Shown: positions 8,391 to 16,661 of the stretch, in pieces
Layout: every line of letters begins with the position of its first letter
Position numbering within the stretch: position 1 is the first letter of the stretch
Source: Rhizobium esperanzae
GTDB taxonomy: Bacteria > Pseudomonadota > Alphaproteobacteria > Rhizobiales > Rhizobiaceae
Assembly (NCBI RefSeq): GCF_002204185.1
Contig: NZ_MXPU01000028.1
Coordinates: forward strand, 1-46,184
DNA length: 46,184 nucleotides
Direction of reading: 5' to 3'
Position numbers and translations under genes: made by a program
The notes under the pieces: generated by a model
The model's input: the letters and a program-made list of their open reading frames with translations, nothing else
Databases searched by the model: none
Told to the model about the DNA's origin: nothing

Positions 8391-8462
8391 CGCAGACGAC
8401 TGCGGCATCCCAAGGATGCAACCGTCGCGGGGACGGCCTCGCTCTTGAATACGGAGAGGCGT
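8391..8462 (+). promoter_or_regulatory. Guanidine-II (mini-ykkC) riboswitch upstream of gdx
   Basis: Two hairpins carry the diagnostic ACGR tetraloop. P1 is CGCAG-ACGA-CTGCG (8391-8404). P2 is GCGGGG-ACGG-CCTCGC (8427-8442), with one G-U pair. The 22-nt linker is itself partly folded (GCATCC-CAA-GGATGC, 8405-8419). The 3' strand of P2 contains GCCTC (8436-8440), which can instead pair with GAGGC (8456-8460) in the Shine-Dalgarno region of gdx. A competing hairpin CCGTC/GACGG (8422-8426 with 8432-8436) would also break P2. Inference: ligand-stabilised P2 frees the ribosome-binding site, giving translational activation by guanidine. The family is known to precede SugE/Gdx genes. Confidence 0.85.
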
Positions 8463-8777
8463 ATGGCCTGGTTTCTGCTTTTTCTCGCTGGTCTTTTCGA
8501 ATGTGGCTGGGCGATCGGCCTTAAATACACCGAGGGTTTCACGCGGCCGCTGCCGACGACGCTGACCGTCATTTCCATGGTGGTGAGCGTCGTGCTGCTC
8601 GGCTTGGCAGTGAAGCACCTCCCGATCGGCACCGCCTATGCGGTCTGGACCGGCATCGGCACGGTCGGCACCGTGCTCCTCGGTATCTGGCTGCTCGGCG
8701 ATCAGGCAAGCGTCTCCCGCCTTGCCTGCATCATGCTGATCGTCGGCGGCATCGCCGGTCTCAAGCTGACAGCCTGA
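8463..8777 (+). CDS. gdx: Guanidinium exporter (SMR family, SugE/Gdx)
   Basis: A 104-residue, four-helix small multidrug resistance protein. Gdx exporters work as antiparallel dimers and expel guanidinium in exchange for protons. The residues that mark the Gdx subtype are present: Gly10, the proton-binding Glu13, Trp16, Tyr59 and Trp62, within GLFECGWAIGLKYTEGF and LPIGTAYAVWTGIG. The ATG at 8463 follows GGAGAGG. Upstream in-frame TTG codons fall inside the riboswitch and are not used here. The riboswitch in the leader gives independent support for guanidinium as the substrate. Older annotations call it sugE. Confidence 0.93.
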   Translation: MAWFLLFLAGLFECGWAIGLKYTEGFTRPLPTTLTVISMVVSVVLLGLAVKHLPIGTAYAVWTGIGTVGTVLLGIWLLGDQASVSRLACIMLIVGGIAGLKLTA

Positions 8778-8786
8778 AATAAGTTT

Positions 8787-8809
8787 GAGGGGCGTCGTCG
8801 ACGCCCCTC
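8787..8809. terminator. 10-bp GC-rich hairpin between convergent gdx and doxX
   Basis: GAGGGGCGTC (8787-8796) and GACGCCCCTC (8800-8809) pair perfectly around a 3-nt loop. It lies 9 bp after the gdx stop and 9 bp after the doxX stop on the other strand. Neither side has a clear U-tract, so termination efficiency is uncertain, but placement suggests a shared bidirectional terminator. Confidence 0.6.
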
Positions 8810-8818
8810 TGCAATCGC

Positions 8819-9211
8819 TCAAGCTGCCTTGCGGTTGTCGACGGAGAAAGCGCCGGCACCCGAGAAGAACAGGTAGAGGAAGACGAAGCAGAACAGAATT
8901 GCCGCGTCGCCCTGGTTGAGGGCCGGGAAGAAGCTTTTCGGCGCATGCGCCATGAAATAGGCGACCGCCATTTCGCCGGCCAGCAGGAAGGCCACGGGCC
9001 GCGTCAGCAGGCCAATGAGAATAAGGAGCCCGCCGACAAGCTCCAGAAGAGCCGCGAAAAGCATCAGCGGCGGCAGCGAGCCCGCCATCTGTTCAGCCGG
9101 GAAAGCGAAAAGCTTCATGGTGCCGTGCTCGATAAACAGCAGCGCGGTGATGATTCTGAGAGCGGCCAGCCCATAGGGGCGATAGGCGGAAAGACGCTCG
9201 AAAGTTGACAT
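8819..9211 (-). CDS. DoxX-family membrane protein
   Basis: A 130-residue protein with four hydrophobic helices. It has the DoxX/DoxD-like pattern LAALRIITALLFIEHGTMKLF near the N-terminus, followed by LELVGGLLILIGLLTRP and AGEMAVAYFMAHAP. Family members are small inner-membrane proteins, some linked to thiosulfate or quinone metabolism or redox stress. No specific role can be assigned here. On the minus strand GGAGAGG lies 4-6 nt ahead of the ATG. It is downstream of pccB on the same strand, but 118 bp away. Confidence 0.85.
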   Translation of the reverse strand: MSTFERLSAYRPYGLAALRIITALLFIEHGTMKLFAFPAEQMAGSLPPLMLFAALLELVGGLLILIGLLTRPVAFLLAGEMAVAYFMAHAPKSFFPALNQGDAAILFCFVFLYLFFSGAGAFSVDNRKAA

Positions 9212-9329
9212 TAAACCTCTCCATTAAAGAAATTGCAGCCGAGCGTTAGCCCGTCCCCGGCCCTGATTGAACACACGGATCGCTGACGGCCGTTCACTTT
9301 TTCGACAGCAAGCAACACGCGGCCAAATG

Positions 9330-10862
<1,533 letters not shown>

Positions 10863-10897
10863 GCGATCTCTCCTCGCCGCTCTCGCGGTCGAATGCG

Positions 10898-11356
10898 CTA
10901 GCGGTTGCGTCCGCTAAGTGAGAAAACCGAGCGAATCCGCGCAGCGACGTCCTCGGCCATGATGTCGTCGGCAAGTTTCGGATCGGCGGCGATACTGGTT
11001 ACGTCGAAGGCGCTGACGGCGATCACCGAGCCATCCTCGACCGAAGCCGCGTCGACGCTGATTTTGGCGACGTTGCGGTCCTTTTGGAAACCGAGTCCCT
11101 TTTGAATCGAAACCACGCGAATTGTCAGCACCACCCGCGGCAGCACGGTGTCGCGCATCGTTGCATTGATCGCGGCATTGACGCGGTCGTTGATTCCGGC
11201 AAGCAACTCGGCCGGGATGTTCGGGCCGGAGAGAACGACGGCGCTGCGCACATCATAGAGCGGCGCCTTCGGCTTGTTGGCCGAGAGGCTGCCGCAGGCC
11301 GTCAGCGCAATACAGACGAGCACGGTCCGGCAAAAACACGACCTCAGCCAATCCAT
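10898..11356 (-). CDS. Predicted lipoprotein of unknown function upstream of pccB
   Basis: A protein of about 152 residues with a hydrophobic N-terminus and the lipobox LTAC, so it is likely an outer- or inner-membrane lipoprotein facing the periplasm. The mature part (SGPNIPAELLAGINDRVNAAI; VVLTIRVVSIQKGLGFQKDRN) is not recognised. The ATG at 11356 (MDWLRSCF) has GGGA upstream and gives a sensible signal peptide; a GTG at 11374 would add six residues. It runs into pccB with a 35-bp gap, so the two are probably co-transcribed, although no functional link is obvious. Confidence 0.7.
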   Translation of the reverse strand: MDWLRSCFCRTVLVCIALTACGSLSANKPKAPLYDVRSAVVLSGPNIPAELLAGINDRVNAAINATMRDTVLPRVVLTIRVVSIQKGLGFQKDRNVAKISVDAASVEDGSVIAVSAFDVTSIAADPKLADDIMAEDVAARIRSVFSLSGRNR

Positions 11357-11423
11357 CGCAAAATCCCGCACCACCCCGTTGGAGTCGCAGATTTCGCCAT
11401 AATGTCTGAGAAGGCAATATGTT

Positions 11424-12209
11424 TCAGGCGCTTAGGGCGAAAAAAACATCCGCTGCCGCCTTGAACTCGGCAAAGCGCTTGGCTCTTCGCTCCTCGGCTT
11501 CTTCGTCGCGCCCCCAATGCTCGATCGTCCAGTCTTCGTCGAGATGAGCAAGCGACCACGCCTCCCCCACCGTCACCCGGCCCTCGGCCAAGGCAACCGC
11601 CAGGATCGCCGAGCCGGTCAGCGTCGTGACCGTATGGAGGGCGGCGAGCGCCATCGGACTCTGATGCCGCGCCAGCGTCACGGCAAAGGCCGCGGTCGCC
11701 TCACGCGGCTGTTCGTGATGCATCACCCCCTCGACGAGAATGAAACGGGCGCCGAGATCGCTGGCCGCCCAGTCGATAATCGGGTCCCAACGTTGCCTCT
11801 GGCGCTCGACCAGCAGCTCCGGCCCGTCAGCGCGGTAGCAGATGAGGTCGCTCGAGGAAAAGCGGAGAATATCTTCGAAGATCGCCTGCGTATTGGTTGC
11901 CACGCCGTCGAGCGCAGTGTTGACCAGCCGGGTCACCGGCATGGTGGTCGGATCGATTTCCTCGCCCTGCTCCCGCCATTCGGCGGCGACAAGCCGTGCG
12001 AGCGCCTCTGTGGGAACGGCAAGAACCTGCCGTGCCGGCGTGCGCACCGACTTGCCGTCGAGCGTGATCGCGAAGCTGCCCTCGTCCTCGCTGACCGCCA
12101 CGTCGGTATAGAAACGCTTCGGCAGCGGCTTCTTCATCTGGATCTGGGCCCGGCGGATGGGATCGGGATGGCTCAGGCCCTCGGAAAGATCGTTCAGCAG
12201 ATCGCGCAT
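11424..12209 (-). CDS. ATP12-family F1-ATPase assembly chaperone
   Basis: A 261-residue protein of the ATP12 family, which in mitochondria binds the F1 alpha subunit before assembly. Alphaproteobacteria carry homologues. The N-terminal domain shows KPLPKRFYTDVAV and GKSVRTPARQVLAVPTEALA with AAEWREQGEEIDP. The helical C-terminal domain has DLICYRADGPELLVERQRQRWDP and ends WGRDEEAEERRAKRFAEFKAA. GAGGTGAGCCC precedes the ATG at 12209. It lies 9 bp after the HAD phosphatase stop, so it is in the same operon as that gene and the pseudouridine synthase. Confidence 0.88.
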   Translation of the reverse strand: MRDLLNDLSEGLSHPDPIRRAQIQMKKPLPKRFYTDVAVSEDEGSFAITLDGKSVRTPARQVLAVPTEALARLVAAEWREQGEEIDPTTMPVTRLVNTALDGVATNTQAIFEDILRFSSSDLICYRADGPELLVERQRQRWDPIIDWAASDLGARFILVEGVMHHEQPREATAAFAVTLARHQSPMALAALHTVTTLTGSAILAVALAEGRVTVGEAWSLAHLDEDWTIEHWGRDEEAEERRAKRFAEFKAAADVFFALSA

Positions 12210-12218
12210 GGGCTCACC

Positions 12219-12872
12219 TCAGGAAAAATGGCGCAATATCTCGTTCGGATGGTAGGCGATCGCATCGGCGCCGTTGGCGATCAGCTCATCCACGCTGGCA
12301 TAGCCCCAGGCAACACCGATCGCCTTGGCGCCGGCAGCCTTTGCCATCTGCATATCGTAAACCGCATCGCCAATGACAATGGTATCGGCGGCATTCATCC
12401 CGGTTTCGTCGCAACATTCCGTCACCATGGCCGGATGCGGCTTGGAGGGGCAGTCGTCGGCGGTGCGCGCAACGATAAAATGCTTGTCGAAGCCGTGCGT
12501 CTCCATCACCAGCTTCAGCCCGCGCCGCGATTTGCCGGTCACCGCCCCGATCAGCAGATCCTCGCGGCCGCTGATCGCGTCGATCATCTCGCGGATGCCG
12601 GCAAACAGCGGCTCTCTGTGGTCGAGATCCCTACGCACGATCGTAAACAGCGATTTGTAATGCGCCGTTATGTCGATGTCTTCCTGCTCGACATGCGGCC
12701 TGCCCTGCATGCGGGCGATAGCGATATCCAGCGACAGGCCGATAATGGCCTTGGTGTCGACAAATCGAGGCTCCGCCTTGCCGAACTTCTCGAAAGTGCG
12801 GCGCATGGTTTCGTGGATGAGCCCGGCACTGTCGACCAACGTGCCGTCGCAATCAAAGAGCGCAAGTTTCAT
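12219..12872 (-). CDS. HAD-superfamily hydrolase (phosphoglycolate phosphatase-like)
   Basis: A 217-residue phosphatase of HAD subfamily IA. Motif I is FDCDGTLVDS (nucleophile Asp8 and general acid Asp10). Motif II is the Thr in IGAVTGKSRRG. Motif III is the Lys in CPSKPHPAM, and motif IV is VIGDAVYDMQMAKAAG. The helical cap lies between motifs I and II. The substrate is a small phosphorylated metabolite, phosphoglycolate being the usual guess, but this is not determined by sequence. Its ATG overlaps the stop of the pseudouridine synthase gene by 4 nt (ATGA), showing translational coupling. Confidence 0.85.
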   Translation of the reverse strand: MKLALFDCDGTLVDSAGLIHETMRRTFEKFGKAEPRFVDTKAIIGLSLDIAIARMQGRPHVEQEDIDITAHYKSLFTIVRRDLDHREPLFAGIREMIDAISGREDLLIGAVTGKSRRGLKLVMETHGFDKHFIVARTADDCPSKPHPAMVTECCDETGMNAADTIVIGDAVYDMQMAKAAGAKAIGVAWGYASVDELIANGADAIAYHPNEILRHFS

Positions 12873-13867
12873 GCTTCGTCGTCCAGGATAGGGGCCGAAT
12901 TTTCATCGAAGCCGAGCAGGTTCCAGCTCTGCACCATGTGCGGCGGCAAAGGCGCGGTGACGCGCAGCCGGCCGCCCGAGGGATGCGGAATGTCGATATG
13001 GCGGGCGTGGAGATGCAGCCGCTTCTGGATACCGCCGGGAAAATCCCAGTTCGGATCGTCGTCGAAATATTTGGGATCGCCGATGATCGGATGGCCGATG
13101 TGCAAGGCATGGACACGAAGCTGGTGGGTGCGCCCCGTATAGGGCTCCATCTCCAGCCAGGCGAGACGTTGCGCCGCCGTCTCGACGATGCGGTAGTAGG
13201 ACACGGCATGATCGGCGCCCTCTTCGCCATGCTTGGCGATGCGCATGCGGTCGCCGTCGGCCGTCGGCTCCTTGACGAGCCAGGTCGAAATCTTGTCCTC
13301 ACGCTTGCGCGGCACCCCTTTCACCAGAGACCAATAGGTCTTCTTCGTATCGCGCTCGCGGAAGGCGGCCGTCAGCTTCTGTGCCGCACCCCGGGTGCGG
13401 GCGATGACGAGCACGCCTGACGTGTCGCGGTCGAGGCGATGGACGAGGCGCGGCTTCTCGCCCTTCGGGCTGGTCCAGGCATCGAGCATCTGGTCGATAT
13501 GTCTGGCGACGCCGGAGCCGCCCTGCACGGCAAGGCCGGGCGGCTTGTTGAGGACGATCACCTTTTCGTCCTCATGCAGCACCATGCGCGACAGGAGTTC
13601 GAAATCGCTGGAATGCTTGAGATCCTTGCCGGCGATCGGACCGGATTTCAGCTTTGCATCGACGTCGAGCGGCGGCACGCGCACCGTCTGGCCGGGCTGC
13701 ACGCGTGCATCCGATTTCACGCGTCCGCCGTCGACGCGTATCTGGCCGGAGCGCAGCAGCTTCTGCAGCGGACCGAAGCCGAGCCCGGGAAAATGCACCT
13801 TGAACCAGCGATCGAGCCGCATGCCCGCCTCGTCGAGTTCAACCTTGATATGTTCTATGCCAGCCAT
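12869..13867 (-). CDS. RluA-family (RluC/RluD-like) rRNA pseudouridine synthase
   Basis: A 332-residue enzyme that isomerises uridines in 23S rRNA. An S4 RNA-binding domain (about residues 17-65, MRLDRWFKVHFPGLGFGPLQ) precedes the catalytic domain. That domain contains RLVHRLDRDTSG with catalytic Asp146, then KTYWSLVKG and EPYTGRTHQLRVHALHIGHP. Domain order and length fit RluC best, but specificity is not proven. The ATG at 13867 (MAGIEHIKVEL) is chosen over an upstream extension because it has a GAAAG sequence 8 nt ahead. It heads a coupled cluster with the HAD and ATP12 genes and is 87 bp downstream of crcB. Confidence 0.88.
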   Translation of the reverse strand: MAGIEHIKVELDEAGMRLDRWFKVHFPGLGFGPLQKLLRSGQIRVDGGRVKSDARVQPGQTVRVPPLDVDAKLKSGPIAGKDLKHSSDFELLSRMVLHEDEKVIVLNKPPGLAVQGGSGVARHIDQMLDAWTSPKGEKPRLVHRLDRDTSGVLVIARTRGAAQKLTAAFRERDTKKTYWSLVKGVPRKREDKISTWLVKEPTADGDRMRIAKHGEEGADHAVSYYRIVETAAQRLAWLEMEPYTGRTHQLRVHALHIGHPIIGDPKYFDDDPNWDFPGGIQKRLHLHARHIDIPHPSGGRLRVTAPLPPHMVQSWNLLGFDENSAPILDDEA

Positions 13868-13954
13868 GAATAGTCTTTCGGAAATTGCAGCGCGGGCCAA
13901 GCCGGCGTTCTGGCCGCAGCCTTAGAGCATTTTCATGCAAAACGGAAATCGGAA

Positions 13955-14332
13955 TCAGACCAAAGCACGCATGATAGCGAGGCCCGCGAACACTGCCGCC
14001 ATCGAAAGGCCGACGCTGGCTGCTATGTAGATGCCGCCGGCGACCGTCTCGCCGCGTTCGAAGAGCGAGATGGCGTCGAGCGAGAAAGCCGAGAAGGTGG
14101 TGAAGCCGCCGAGAAAACCGGTGATCAGCAGCAGGCGCAGTTCCACCGATGCGTTGAACTTCCGCGCGACCAGTTCGGCGAAGACACCGATGGCGAAACA
14201 GCCGACGACATTGACGGCGAGAGTCCCCCAGGGAAAGGCCGGCCCCATCAGCCTCAGCGCCCATTGGCCGACAAAATATCTGAGGACGGAACCGATGGCG
14301 CCGCCGACGGCGACGAGGAGAGCCTGGATCAT
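13955..14332 (-). CDS. crcB: Fluoride channel CrcB (Fluc)
   Basis: A 125-residue protein with four membrane helices that relieves fluoride stress as a dual-topology dimeric channel. It has the family signatures GAIGSVLRYFVG at the N-terminus, WGTLAVNVVGCFAIGVF with the conserved Asn in helix 2, and TGFLGGFTTFSAFSLD around the helix-3 break, with the fluoride-track Phe residues. It precedes the pseudouridine synthase gene in the minus-strand cluster. I looked for a fluoride (crcB-motif) riboswitch in the 14333-14390 leader and did not find its conserved elements. Confidence 0.93.
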   Translation of the reverse strand: MIQALLVAVGGAIGSVLRYFVGQWALRLMGPAFPWGTLAVNVVGCFAIGVFAELVARKFNASVELRLLLITGFLGGFTTFSAFSLDAISLFERGETVAGGIYIAASVGLSMAAVFAGLAIMRALV

Positions 14333-14451
14333 GGGCGGGATATCCGAGTTTGAGACGCATCCGAACGTGACGGACTAAAATTCTTTCAATTCAGTAAAAT
14401 GCCAGCGACTTTCTTATGCCGGCGCCAAGATCCTGTCGATACTGTGCCGGC

Positions 14452-14718
14452 ATGACCCAGCTCCTGTCCATTTCGGCAAGCACCGCCGCCATTGCCCTGG
14501 AAACGCTGAGAATACCGCAGCGCGTCGCCACGAGCACCGCCGCCCGCGATGCGCGCCGTCTCGCCGACCGGCAGTCGAAGGTCGAAGGCACCGAGGGAAT
14601 CGACGATCCCGCCAGCATCATCCAGTCGACCGAAGTGGCGCTCGATCTGATGGAGAAGGGCAATCGCCAGCCGCAGGCCGGCCTCAAGCAGGCGCTGCAG
14701 TCCTACGAAGACGTCTAA
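14452..14718 (+). CDS. Small protein of unknown function
   Basis: An 88-residue protein starting MTQLLSISASTAAIALETLRI, with charged middle and end (ARDARRLADRQSKVEG; STEVALDLMEKGNRQPQ). It has no recognised domain or signal peptide. Reasons to accept it: third codon positions are strongly GC-rich in this frame only, and an excellent intrinsic terminator follows 20 bp after its stop on the same strand. Against: no clear ribosome-binding site precedes 14452, and an in-frame ATG at 14416 has none either. A minus-strand reading frame across the same bases is rejected because it would run through the terminator. Confidence 0.55.
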   Translation: MTQLLSISASTAAIALETLRIPQRVATSTAARDARRLADRQSKVEGTEGIDDPASIIQSTEVALDLMEKGNRQPQAGLKQALQSYEDV

Positions 14719-14737
14719 GAAAACCGCCTTTCCAGCG

Positions 14738-14760
14738 AAAAGCCCGCGTCGCGGGCTTTT
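14738..14760. terminator. Strong bidirectional intrinsic terminator
   Basis: AAAAGCCCGCG and CGCGGGCTTTT are perfect arms around a single base, followed by CTGTCTT. It serves the small plus-strand gene ending at 14718 and, read on the other strand (TTTTCGCTGG), the copper gene ending at 14781. Confidence 0.88.
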
Positions 14761-14780
14761 CTGTCTTAACCGGCCTGTAC

Positions 14781-15800
14781 TCACTTGCCTTGCGCCGAAA
14801 GTACCTGCAACACCAAGTCAATCTTGCCGGCTTTCTCGAAGCTCAGCGTCACCGGCACCGTATCGCCCTGCTTGAACGGGGTCTTCACCTTCTGGAACAT
14901 CAGATGCAGGTTGCCGGGCTCGAGCTTTAGGGTCTCGCCCGCGGCAATGGCGACGCCATCCTTCAGCTGGCGCATCCGCATGACATTGTCCTTCGTCGCC
15001 ATCTCGTGAATCTGAACCTCGCCGGCCACCGGGGAAGACACCGATACCAGGCGATCATCCGTCTTGCCGTTGTTCTTCACCGTGAAAAAGCCGCCGCCGA
15101 CCGGCTGGCCGGGCAGCATCGCCTTGGCGAAGGCGCCGGAGATTTCAAGGTCGCCGGCCTTGACCGTTTCTCCGGCCTGCGCCCCAGCCGCCATGGCGGA
15201 CATGTCCATGCCGGCTTTGCCGGTCGTGTCCATGCCGGGCATGCTCATCCCAGCCATGTCATCATGGTCGTGGCCATGATCTTCGCCGGCAACCACTTTC
15301 AGCAGCGGCGCCGGACTTTTCAGCTCATGCGCATCGCCGCCGGCCGTTGCTACCTGATCCCAGGCCGTGACCACATCGCCGCACAGCTGCGTCACCGGAA
15401 AGGCGAGCGAGCTGCCGGCTTCGACGCCCGAAACCTTCCCCTGGATGACGAAGGTATCGTAGAAATCATCAGAAAGATTGCCGTTCTTCCAGCGGATCTC
15501 GATGGCGCCTGCCTTCACCTTGTCGCCATGATTGTCGTAGGTCTTCTGGTAGTCGCCCTTGATCACTTCGAGCTCCCAGCCAGCCTTTGGCTGCGGTTTG
15601 GCGAAGACGAAACCTTCCGGCAGTTTCACCCGCACTTCCGTGGTCGCCTTGCCATCGCAGCCATGCGGCACCTGCAGCGTGGCGAGAATCGTGGTGTCCA
15701 GCGGCACCTCGCGGTCGAGGAAGCTGACATGCGCCTCGGCGCCGGCGAAGGCGGTTGCGGAAAGAAGCGCGGCAAGCGCGAAAGTCTTGATTGTTTTCAT
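14781..15800 (-). CDS. YcnI (DUF1775)-PCu(A)C fusion, periplasmic copper-binding protein
   Basis: A 339-residue secreted protein joining two copper-binding domains. A signal peptide ends in AEA before His24, so the mature protein would begin with the N-terminal His that YcnI-type domains use to bind Cu(II). The YcnI domain spans about 24-170 (GWELEVIKGDYQKTY; NGNLSDDFYDTFVIQGK). A metal-rich linker, about 172-205, contains GEDHGHDHDDMAGMSM and GMDMSAM. The C-terminal PCu(A)C domain (about 210-339) has the His/Met ligand set His265, Met267, Met274/276, His299 and Met301 (GNLHLMF). PCu(A)C proteins hand Cu(I) to cytochrome oxidase. The ATG at 15800 follows GAGGAGATATCCG. Confidence 0.9.
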   Translation of the reverse strand: MKTIKTFALAALLSATAFAGAEAHVSFLDREVPLDTTILATLQVPHGCDGKATTEVRVKLPEGFVFAKPQPKAGWELEVIKGDYQKTYDNHGDKVKAGAIEIRWKNGNLSDDFYDTFVIQGKVSGVEAGSSLAFPVTQLCGDVVTAWDQVATAGGDAHELKSPAPLLKVVAGEDHGHDHDDMAGMSMPGMDTTGKAGMDMSAMAAGAQAGETVKAGDLEISGAFAKAMLPGQPVGGGFFTVKNNGKTDDRLVSVSSPVAGEVQIHEMATKDNVMRMRQLKDGVAIAAGETLKLEPGNLHLMFQKVKTPFKQGDTVPVTLSFEKAGKIDLVLQVLSAQGK

Positions 15801-15873
15801 CGGATATCTCCTCGCCGGCCGCGATCTTCTTTTGGGCGAACCGGCATTCTGCATCTTAGTTTGCGGAGGCAGA

Positions 15874-16254
15874 TCAGATGAGGGAAGGAGGCGCACGCGA
15901 ATTTGCCCGGCTGACGGCGCTGACGCCGGCAACGGCTGCGGCCTCGATCGGGGCATTGACGAGCGAGGCGAGCTTGCGCTCGAGCCACGAACACGCATCC
16001 GGTGTCGGCAGAATCACCGAGGCAGACAGCCGGCAGGCTTCGCAATTCGGCTTGAAACCGACAGTCTTGCCTTCGGCCTCCTTCACGGTGACGCAGAGCG
16101 AGGCAAAGGTGCCATCCGGCAGCATGTAGGCCGCGGCATCATAACCATCGGAAGCGATAGCCTGCGGCGCTTGATGGGCGAATCCGAGCAAAAGCAGGCC
16201 CAAGGCGCAAAGCATGCGCAGGAAGAGCGTCGCTTTCAGTCCTGTCCGCCGCAT
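15874..16254 (-). CDS. Small secreted CxxC protein upstream of the copper chaperone
   Basis: A 126-residue protein with a long hydrophobic signal segment (LFLRMLCALGLLLLGFAHQ), then a mature part with Cys residues in SLCVTV, PNCEACRLSA and PDACSWL. The CxxC pair and the position 73 bp upstream of the YcnI-PCu(A)C gene suggest a role in copper handling or thiol chemistry in the periplasm. It loosely resembles DUF2946-type proteins often found beside copper genes, but I am not certain of that. AAGGGG lies 5 nt before the ATG. The promoter presumably lies in the region shared with the divergent glycine riboswitch. Confidence 0.65.
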   Translation of the reverse strand: MRRTGLKATLFLRMLCALGLLLLGFAHQAPQAIASDGYDAAAYMLPDGTFASLCVTVKEAEGKTVGFKPNCEACRLSASVILPTPDACSWLERKLASLVNAPIEAAAVAGVSAVSRANSRAPPSLI

Positions 16255-16417
16255 GAGATCCCCTTCAACAGCATGTCGCGATAGCCGTTTTCCCAGCCGA
16301 ATGCAAAAGCAGATTTGCCGCAGATCGCGCCCTCCCCTGACTATGGCGACAAAAATTTGTCAGGTCACGACATTTGGCCTTGCCAAGCGCTGCGCCCGCC
16401 GGATAATTGCGGCCAAC

Positions 16418-16595
16418 CCTGTTGGGAGAATCCGGTGCTTGTGCCACCGGTGCCGAAGGAGCAACCGCCCCGGAAACTCTCAGGCCAAAGGACCAGCAAG
16501 GGGGCAGACGGAACTCTGGAGAGAAGCGTTCTCGAAACGCTCGCCGAAGGGATAACAATCTCAGGCAAAGGGACAGAGGGGGCTCAGGAGAGAAG
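16418..16595 (+). promoter_or_regulatory. Tandem glycine riboswitch controlling gcvTHP
   Basis: Two glycine aptamers sit in series. Aptamer 1 starts at TGTTGGGAGAA (from 16420) and contains GCCGAAGGAGCAA, GGAAACTCTCAGGCCAAAGG and CTCTGGAGAG. Aptamer 2 starts near 16518 and contains GCCGAAGGGATAA, ATCTCAGGCAAAGGGACAGA and CAGGAGAG. These are the conserved cores of the gcvT element. A hairpin follows at 16625-16643 (GCGCCTT/AAGGCGC), before the GGAGG of gcvT at 16651, and may form the expression platform. There is no U-tract, so control is probably translational. In this class glycine normally turns the cleavage operon on. Confidence 0.93.
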
Positions 16596-16661
16596 CGCGC
16601 AGCCGCGCCTTCAGATTTGAGCCCGCGCCTTAGCAAAAGGCGCAAACCCCGGAGGCGTCGT

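Noticed and set aside
13915..13954. Repeat-like stretch AGAGCATTTTCATGCAAAAC between crcB and the pseudouridine synthase gene
   Set aside because: It resembles the start of common rhizobial intergenic repeats, but no second arm or second copy is present in the window.
14333..14400. Possible fluoride riboswitch in front of crcB
   Set aside because: The conserved pseudoknot core of the crcB motif could not be found in the short leader.
14386..14784. Minus-strand reading frame opposite the small gene at 14452-14718
   Set aside because: It would contain the strong terminator at 14738-14760, and the plus frame has the better third-position GC pattern.
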